NCBI GenBank assembly: GCA_040758525.1
Contig: JBFLVQ010000642.1
Span: 1 to 5,576, forward strand
Direction of reading: 5' to 3'
Length of the DNA stretch: 5,576 nucleotides
Source: JBFLVQ01 sp040758525
Lineage (GTDB): Bacteria > Acidobacteriota > Blastocatellia > Chloracidobacteriales > JADJPF01
Positions within the stretch are counted from its first letter, which is position 1; each line of letters begins with the position of its first letter. Positions 1-5,576 of the stretch are shown in pieces. The notes under the pieces are model-generated. The model was not told where the DNA came from and did not search any database. It saw only the letters and a list, made by a program, of their open reading frames with translations. The translations under genes were made by a program, and so were the position numbers.

Positions 1-3000
1 GATGCTGAAGGGGCTAGCAGGAATCTATGTAGCAGGCTATCCAGTGCAATGGCGCAAGGTTTATCCAGTTGGCAGGCTTGTCTGTTTGCCTAACTATTCT
101 TGGCAACGTGAACGCTACTGGCTTGATTTTGAGTCCTATAAGGATGAAGACTATCGTTGGCAAGCTTTATACGAACGCCAGCATCACCAACACCATCCAT
201 TTGCTGGTATATATATGAAATCTGCTGAGCCTGCGACAGATCAAATCTGGCAAATGGAGTTAACACTAAATCGATTCGGTTATTTGAGCGATCACAAAAT
301 TGATAGTACCACAGTATTGCCAGCAACAGCATATATAGAAATTGTCTTAGCTGCCGCTTACGAAATTTTTGGCGCTGTGCCTCAGGTTCTAATGGATATA
401 GAATTTCGCAGAGCCATGGTTTTACCATCTAATAGTGCTTGCGTAATACAAGTAATATTTACACAAAAATCAAGCGGGAATAATGCTTTTCGTATTTTTA
501 GCCGATTAAGAGATGCTCATCGTAATGTAGGAGATTGGACACTACACACTACTGGTATAGTAGTTTTAGAGCAGAAGAATTTTGCTAAACCACTATTAGC
601 TAGAGAGGTAATAGAGAAACTATCTGCAGATTATCAAATAGAGATTAGCAAACAGGACTACTATTTTAAGTTAGCTGAGTATGGATTTAAATACGGCCCT
701 AGTTTTCAGAGTATTGATAAACTTTGGCGAAAAGATGGTATTGCGTTAGGTTATCTGCAGCCGGTACCAGAACTGCAGGCCGAGATCAATAGATACTACC
801 TGCATCCAGCGCTCTTTGATGCTTGCTTACAGGTTGGCTTAAGTCAATTTATTGAAGAACCATCCACTTCTATTGAGGTCACCACTGAGCGTGTCTTTAT
901 GCCAACTCATATAGCTCAATTACGTATTTACTCTCGAATTACCCTACCACTATGGAGTCAAGCGAGTGACACAGCAAAAACCGATCAGAGTAAAGGTGTT
1001 TTTGAAGGAGATGTGCGCTTGATCACAGAGACCGGAGAGATTGTTGCTGAAGTCATAGGAGCGCGCGTACAGCAATTGGTTTTCGGGCCCGATTATGATG
1101 CTACAGAGAATCTGGAAAATTGGCTTTATGAAATAGAATGGCAACCTAGTTACAATCTCAAGAAAGAACAGTCTATTGAATATGTAGCAACAGGAAGATG
1201 GTTGATCTTTGCTGATAGTAGTGGAATAGGCAGACAGTTGTGCGAACTACTAAGATTGCAAGGTGAGGAATGCCTGCTTATCTATCAAAATAATTATCAA
1301 GAGTGGTTAAGGCTTTTTGAAAAAGACGAATCACCATCCTGCCGTGGAGTTATTCATCTATGTAGTATTGATGTTGTTACAACTGCAGCAACAACAACTG
1401 ATCTGTTAGCATCTGCAAATGCTCTTGTGTGTGGTAGTGTTTTACAGTTGATTAAGGAGTTGACAGCAATACGTTGGCAGCAAGTGCCGCGTTTATGGTT
1501 GGTGACACAGGGCGCACTACCAGTAACACAGACTCACTCTGATTTAACGATACTACAGTCACCGCTTTGGGGGTTTGGTCGTACTATTGCTCAGGAACAG
1601 CCTGAGTTTTGGGGTGGATTGATAGATCTAGATCCTGATGCTACGGTTACTGATTCAGCGGCACAACTATTCGCTGAGATATGGAATCCTGATGGTGAAG
1701 ATCAGTTTGCTCTACGTGGAAAAGAACGTTTTGTTGCCAGACTAGTGCATAAGGAAAGAAGGCTTAAACAAAAACCTTACCGGTTTCATGCTGATGGTGC
1801 TTATTTAATAACTGGAGGGTTGGGAGATCTGGGCCTTCTAATTGCCCATTGGATGGTAGAACAAGGGGCGCGACGGTTGATACTAATAGGTCGTACTCAA
1901 CTTCCTATACGTGCTCAGTGGCAGCAACTGGAAACAGGGAGTCTATTGGCAAAGAAGATTGCTGCCATTAAAGCGTTAGAAGCTTTAGGGGCTTCTGTTC
2001 AGGTGGTTTCACTTGATGTAAGCAATGAAGAGCAGTTGACCGCTTTTGTGCAAGCTTATCGTGTAGAAGGATGGCCGCAAATACGTGGTGTAATACATGC
2101 AGCCGGAGAGGCTAAGGATGATACTTTATTGCAGTTGAATATAGCATCATTACAAGAAATTCTACAGCCTAAGGTGATTGGAGGATTACTATTACACCAT
2201 CTGTTCAAAGATACCCAGCTCGATTTCTTTGTTCTCTTCTCTTCTGCCTCTGCGCTACTGAATTCTCCACGTTTGGGTGCCTATGCCGCCGCTAATGCAT
2301 TTTTGGATGCGCTGGCTCATTATCGAAAAGCAGTCGGGTTACCAGCACTGAGTATCAATTGGGGTGCCTGGTTAGGTTTAGGTGTAGCTAAGCAATATGA
2401 TAGCTCTAGGCATGCTTCGCTACGTGGTATGCGAGCAATTCCACCTGCTGAGGGATTGGAGATCTTTGCTCAACTACTCTCAGAAGATCTTACTCAAGTT
2501 GCGGTTATAAATGCTAACTGGCAAGAATGGCAACAATTCTATCCGCTGGCCGCACAATCGCCACTACTATCAAAACTGTTTAATCAGCCATTGGAGCACG
2601 ATGATAATCAGGCCAACGAGCGCGACCAATTTATTGCTGCGGCGCCTACTCAGCGATGGCAATTGCTGCTCGACTATATACGAGAACAGATAGCTAAGGT
2701 ATTAAGACTCCCTTCGGAGAAACTTGATGATGAGCAATCACTCTATAATCTTGGCTTTGACTCTCTATTGGCAGTTGAGCTGAAAAATCGCCTTGAACTA
2801 AGATTAGGCATAGCCTTGCCAATGATAGCTTTTCTACAGGGGCCAAGCATTAAACAATTGACCGGTCAAGTGCTCGATCTGTTGATGTCATCATTAAGTA
2901 AGTCTGTTATTGCATTAACACAGGGAGAGCAGCAGTGTCATGAACATAAGCTCTCTTATGGACAACAAGCAATATGGTTCTTACAACAGTTGGCGCCACA

Positions 3001-5576
3001 AAGTGCAGCTTACAACATTATATTAGCATTGCGCGTGCGCGCTGGGCTGAATGTAGAGGCTTTACAAAATGCATTTCGTGCTTTCATACATCGCCATCCT
3101 TGCCTGCGTACTATTTATGTCTTGCGTGATGATAAGCCGGTTCAGATTGTACAAGAAGATTTTCAGTTTAATATTGATTGTATAGATGCCTCCGTATGGA
3201 GTTGGGAGGAGCTGAATGCTAGTTTGATCAAAGTCGCGCATCGCCCATTTGATCTAGAGAAAGGACCAATACTACGTCTTTCTGTCTATACTAGATCCAT
3301 TAATGATCAGATTCTCTTGCTCGTAGTACATCATATCGCTTTCGATTTTTGGTCAGTGGTAATTCTTACAGATGAGTTGAGTCAATTATATCAGGCAGAA
3401 CTTTCTCATAGAGAGGCACAATTGCCTTCGCTAACAAATCAGTATACCGATTATGTACGCTGGCAATCAGAAATGTTGGCTGCTGCCGAAGGTGAACGGC
3501 ATTGGCAGTATTGGCGAGAGAGTCTCGCTGGTGAATTAACAGTATTAAATTTGCCTACAGATCGTCCACGGCCACCAATACAAACCTATTCTGGTCAATC
3601 CTGGCCATTTGTTATTAATAGAGAGACAACTGAATGGTTAAAAGCTTTTGCCAATGCACAAGAAGTAACACTTTATACGGTGTTATTAACTGCCTTTCAA
3701 ATCTTGCTGTATCGTTACACAAGTCAGCAAGATATTCTGATCGGTTCGCCATTTGCAGGACGCAGTCGAGCAGAGTTTGAAGGTATCGTTGGGTTTTTCG
3801 CCAACTTAATACCTTTACGAGCAAGATTGTCAAATAATCTAATGGTAAAATCTTTGCTATTGCAGGTACGCGCTACAGTACTAGGCGCATTGGAGCATCA
3901 AGATTTTCCTTCGCATTTACTGGTAGAGCGATTGCATCCTCTTAGGGATGCTAGCCATTCCTCATTATTCCAAACCGTTTTTATTCTTCAGAAACCACAT
4001 AAATTGAATGCAGAAGGTTTAGCACCATTTATTCTTGGTGAACGGGGCGCAAGTATGAATTTAGGCGGATTACAATTAGAATCTTTTACTTTGGAACAAC
4101 AGGTAGTCGCCTATGATGTAATGCTAACCATGGTGGAATCACATGGAGAACTTGCGGCTTCCTGGCAGTACAACACTGACTTGTTCGATTCTGTTACCAT
4201 GGCAAGAATGGCTGGACATTTCCAAGTATTATTAGAGAATATTGCCACTTCTCCCGCACAACCACTGGCAAATCTCATGATATTGACAACCGCAGAACGT
4301 CAACAACTACTACAGAAGTGGGCACAAAAAGAGGTTTACCCAATCGATGAAAAATGTCTGCACGAAATTTTTACTGAGCGTGCCGAGCATACTCCTTATG
4401 CTGTTGCGCTTAGTTGTGCCGATATTACGCTTAGCTATCAAGAATTGAACTGTCGAGCTAATCAATTGGCGAACTATTTGATCTACATTGGTGTAGGTGT
4501 AGAAACGCATGTAGGAATATGCCTAGAACGATCTGTAGAATTGATGATTGCTCTACTTGGTGTGCTTAAGGCAGGTGGTGTATATGTTCCGATTGATCCT
4601 AACTATCCAAAGGAACGTAAGAGTTTTATCTTAGCAGATGGACAGCTTAAAGTATTGTTAACTCGGCAACGTCTGTTGACGGATCTACCCAATCAGGCTG
4701 CCCATATTATCTGTTTTGATTTAGAATGGGAGAAAATTTCTTGCCAGAGTGATGTGACACCAATAAATCAAGCTAGTCCAGAAAATCTTGCCTATATCAT
4801 CTACACTTCTGGATCTACAGGTAAACCCAAAGGTGTATCAGTATCACATAGAGCAGTATTGAATCACAATTTGGCAATGGCCAAAAAGATCAATTTGACT
4901 GCGGTAGATCGTGTTTGGCAATTTCACTCAATAAGTTTTGATGCCGCTGTAGAAGAGATATTTCCTACCTGGTTGGCAGGAGCCACGTTAGTGGTTCGTT
5001 GGGAAGATATTCTGTTAACAGGTACAGAGTTTCTGAGGTTTGCAGATCGCGCTGATTTGACCATAGTTAATTTCCCAACGGTTTACTGGCATGAATTGGT
5101 TAATGAGTTGTCTTTATTAAAAGAGAGTTTGCCATCGTCACTGCGGGTGGTTATTGTAGGAGGGGAAAAAGCTTCTTTAGAATGTTTGCAAACCTGGCGA
5201 AGATTAAATGGAGCTGAACGGATCCGATGGATCAATACTTATGGTCCCACCGAAGCAACTGTCACAACAACGACCTATGAGCCAGATTGGGATAGTGCAA
5301 GCCTTTCTATCTTACCAATAGGACAACCGATCGGAAATGTAGAAACTTATCTACTGGATAGGGAATTAGAGCCAGTGCCAATAGGGATAGCAGGAGAGCT
5401 ACATATAGGAGGGATAGGACTGGCAAGAGGATATTGGCAGAGAGCAGAATTGACAGCAGAGAAGTTTATCCCACATCCATATAGCAAACAGGAAGGGGAC
5501 AGACTCTATCGAAGTGGAGATATGGCACGATACCTAGCAGATGGGAACATAGAGTTTATTGGAAGAATAGATGAGC
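1..5576 (+). CDS. Hybrid PKS-NRPS megasynthase, internal fragment ([AT]-DH-KR-ACP-C-A)
   Basis: This is part of a multidomain assembly-line enzyme that builds a polyketide-peptide. One frame, with codons starting at base 2, is open over 1858 codons with no stop; both ends of the gene are outside the window. Base 1 is the last base of a preceding codon and base 5576 the first of the next. The ATG at base 2 is not a credible start because the residues after it match the interior C-terminal end of an AT domain. Domains in order are AT tail, DH, KR, ACP, C and A, each recognised by its core motifs. The polypeptide crosses directly from a reducing PKS module into an NRPS module, so the chain passes from ACP to C within one protein. 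The expected intermediate is an alpha,beta-unsaturated acyl chain amide-linked to an amino acid. No frameshift or internal stop is seen. A PCP should follow the A domain beyond the window. The exact product cannot be named. Confidence 0.97.
2..127 (+). other. C-terminal end of AT domain and post-AT linker
   Basis: Residues 1-42 look like the tail of a cis-acting acyltransferase and the linker that packs back on the KS-AT core. The stretch around residues 5-16 (LAGIYVAGYPVQW) resembles the usual 'L..LYV.G..VDW' tail. Residues 29-40 (LPNYSWQRERYW) correspond to the very conserved LPTYPFQRERYW linker motif, with S33-W34 in place of the usual PF. The catalytic GHS-type serine and the substrate-specificity motifs of the AT lie upstream, so the extender unit (malonyl or methylmalonyl) cannot be told. 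The presence of an AT tail argues for cis-AT architecture, though some trans-AT synthases also keep the LPTYPF linker. Confidence 0.85.
182..1081 (+). other. Dehydratase (DH) domain, double hot-dog
   Basis: DH removes water from the beta-hydroxyacyl-ACP to give an alpha,beta-double bond. It spans about residues 61-360, a normal length. The entry motif is HPFAG (65-69; family HPLLG). The catalytic histidine is H98 in the segment YLSDHKIDSTTVLPATAY; the family motif HxxxGxxxxPG here reads HxxxSxxxxPA, with Ser102 for Gly and Ala108 for Gly. The second motif YGFKYGPSFQ (227-236) matches GYxYGPxFQ. The catalytic aspartate is D273 in HPALFDACLQ (268-277), with Q277 at the usual DxxxQ position. The domain closes with the GDVRL...GARVQQL segment (335-359). 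His and Asp are both present, so activity is likely, but the substitutions near H98 leave some doubt. KR follows after a short linker. Confidence 0.93.
1124..2551 (+). other. Ketoreductase (KR) domain, probable B-type
   Basis: KR reduces the beta-ketone with NADPH. The structural (pseudo-SDR) half starts at LYEIEWQP (375-382) and runs to about residue 590; the catalytic half starts at YLITGGLGDLG (601-611), the TGxxGxxG nucleotide-binding loop. The tetrad is K724 (in LQPKVIGG), S748 (FSS), Y761 and N765 (YAAAN). The spacings Y-37, Y-13 and Y+4 equal those of the erythromycin KR1 residues as I recall them. The stereochemistry motif LDD is replaced by A704-K705-D706, but the diagnostic last Asp is kept 55 residues before the Tyr, and no Trp marks an A-type enzyme. 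This predicts a D-hydroxyl, which DH would normally turn into a trans double bond. NWGAW (786-790) closes the fold; the tail up to about 850 leads to the ACP. No ER or methyltransferase is inserted between DH and KR or within KR. Confidence 0.94.
2654..2881 (+). other. Acyl carrier protein (ACP) domain
   Basis: This carrier domain (about residues 885-960) holds the growing chain on a phosphopantetheine arm. The attachment serine is S921 (codon at 2762-2764) in LGFDSLLAVELKNRLE, the standard LGxDSLxAVELxNRL motif with Phe at the variable position. Helix I is LLDYIREQIAKVLRL, followed by a SEKLDDEQSL loop. The C-terminal segment LPMIAFLQGPSIKQLTGQVL is well preserved; a 'FLQGPSI' ending is, from memory, seen in ACPs that hand over to a downstream C domain in bacterial hybrid synthases. 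Only about 22 residues separate it from the C domain, consistent with direct intramolecular ACP-to-C transfer. It is called ACP rather than PCP because it follows the KR and has PKS-type helix II residues. Confidence 0.95.
2948..4261 (+). other. NRPS condensation (C) domain at the PKS-to-NRPS junction
   Basis: The C domain (about residues 983-1420) forms the amide bond between the polyketide acyl chain on the upstream ACP and the amino acid on the downstream PCP. Core motifs are visible: C1 LSYGQQAIWFL (984-994); C2 RHPCLRTIY (1031-1039); C3 HHIAFDFWS (1110-1118) with the catalytic second His H1111 and D1115; C4 YTDYVRWQ (1148-1155); C5 IGSPFAGRS...VGFFANLIPLR (1247-1273); C6 HQDFP (1299-1303); C7 RDASHSSLFQTVF (1315-1327). 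The Gly that normally follows the Asp in HHxxxDG is Phe1116. The HH motif excludes a heterocyclisation (Cy) domain, which has DxxxxD. No N-terminal HH-x-GD motif of dual epimerase/condensation domains was seen. The position after a PKS ACP makes it a hybrid (acyl-accepting) C domain by context. Confidence 0.95.
4349..5576 (+). other. NRPS adenylation (A) domain, truncated by window edge
   Basis: The A domain selects an amino acid and activates it as aminoacyl-AMP. It starts near residue 1450 and is open at the window end, just into A8 (GRIDE, 1854-1858). Motifs: A1 LSYQEL (1477-1482), A2 LKAGGVYVPID (1522-1532), A3 YTSGSTGKPKG (1601-1611, the P-loop-like AMP-binding motif), A4 FDAAVEEIF (1646-1654), A5 NTYGPTE (1745-1751), A6 GELHIGGIGLARGYW (1798-1812), A7 YRSGD (1836-1840). 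Aligned on GrsA by hand, the pocket residues are D1647, A1648, E1651, N1690, I1718, G1720, T1746, V1754, T1755; the tenth (the A10 Lys) lies outside. D1647 is the usual contact for the amino group. The code is not one I recognise; Glu at the 239 position hints at a basic side chain, weakly. The last ~260 bases differ in codon usage from the rest. Confidence 0.95.
5315..5575 (+). other. Segment of shifted codon usage within A domain (A6-A7 region)
   Basis: In these 87 codons the flexible third positions are almost all purine. By hand count, Gly uses gga 8 and ggg 4 with no ggt or ggc; all 7 Arg codons are aga, cga or agg with no cgt or cgc; all 6 Ala codons are gca; all 6 Pro codons are cca or ccg. 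Upstream in the same A domain (about 4558-5280) Gly is ggt 7, gga 5, ggg 1, and Arg includes several cgt and cgg. The protein sequence is ordinary here, so the change is at the DNA level only. A small sample, but consistent across four amino acids. Confidence 0.6.

Noticed and set aside
2..4. ATG at the very start of the open frame as a translation start
   Set aside because: The residues after it match the interior end of an AT domain, so a KS and most of an AT must lie upstream in the same gene; no ribosome binding site can be examined.
90..428. 112-codon open frame on the minus strand
   Set aside because: It lies antisense to the AT tail and DH coding region, which has clear conserved motifs on the + strand. 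The translation has no recognisable domain; it is a shadow frame.
1378..1402. Short repetitive tract of aca/act/gca triplets
   Set aside because: It encodes an ordinary Thr/Ala-rich surface stretch of the KR structural half; too short and imperfect to be a repeat element.
1124..1800. Possible enoylreductase or C-methyltransferase between DH and the catalytic KR half
   Set aside because: The ~225 residues are the expected size of the KR structural half and begin with its typical LYEIEW motif; no ER nucleotide-binding motif or SAM-binding glycine motif was seen.
3329..3355. Heterocyclisation (Cy) domain instead of C
   Set aside because: The active-site motif is HHxxxD, not the DxxxxD of Cy domains.
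3615..3833. 72-codon open frame on the minus strand
   Set aside because: Antisense to C-domain motif C5 and its surroundings; no recognisable product. Similar short antisense frames at 950-1144 and 4310-4510, and a short + strand frame at 2511-2693 out of phase with the main one, were rejected for the same reason.
1..5576. Promoters, terminators, RNA genes, CRISPR, insertion sequences
   Set aside because: The window is coding from end to end, and reading through it I saw no repeat array, inverted terminal repeats, tRNA-like cloverleaf or hairpin followed by a T-run that would support any of these.

Overview
The whole window lies inside one gene. The + strand frame whose codons start at base 2 has no stop from end to end (1858 complete codons). 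It encodes an internal piece of a hybrid polyketide synthase / non-ribosomal peptide synthetase (PKS-NRPS). Neither the start nor the stop of the gene is here, and there is no intergenic DNA, promoter, terminator, RNA gene, mobile element or CRISPR array. Residue numbers below count from the codon at base 2.

Layout, 5' to 3': the end of an acyltransferase (AT) domain with its post-AT linker (residues 1-42); a dehydratase (DH, about 61-360); a ketoreductase (KR) with an N-terminal structural half and a C-terminal catalytic half (about 375-850); an acyl carrier protein (ACP, about 885-960, phosphopantetheine serine S921); an NRPS condensation domain (C, about 983-1420); and an adenylation domain (A, from about 1450), cut by the window edge just after the A7 motif, at the start of A8. 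The visible order is therefore [AT]-DH-KR-ACP-C-A-[...]: a reducing PKS module without enoylreductase or methyltransferase, fused in the same polypeptide to an NRPS module.

Working model (inferred from family knowledge): the PKS module extends the chain by one unit, KR reduces the beta-keto group, DH removes water, and the alpha,beta-unsaturated acyl chain on the ACP is joined by the C domain to the amino group of the amino acid loaded by the A domain. The KR has a complete Lys/Ser/Tyr/Asn tetrad and the Asp typical of B-type ketoreductases. The specificity-code residues of the A domain read D-A-E-N-I-G-T-V-T up to the window edge. I do not recognise this code; the Glu at the third position weakly suggests a basic amino acid.

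The organism is bacterial and somewhat AT-leaning (frequent tta, cta, ata, gta codons). The domain style resembles hybrid synthases of cyanobacteria, myxobacteria, Chloroflexi or endosymbiotic proteobacteria, but no taxon can be fixed from the sequence alone. The least expected signal is a local change in codon usage over the last ~260 bases (A6-A7 region), which may mark recombination between adenylation domains. Several catalytic motifs also carry substitutions worth checking (DH, KR, C). I saw no evidence of a wholly new kind of system; the novelty, if any, would lie in the metabolite made.
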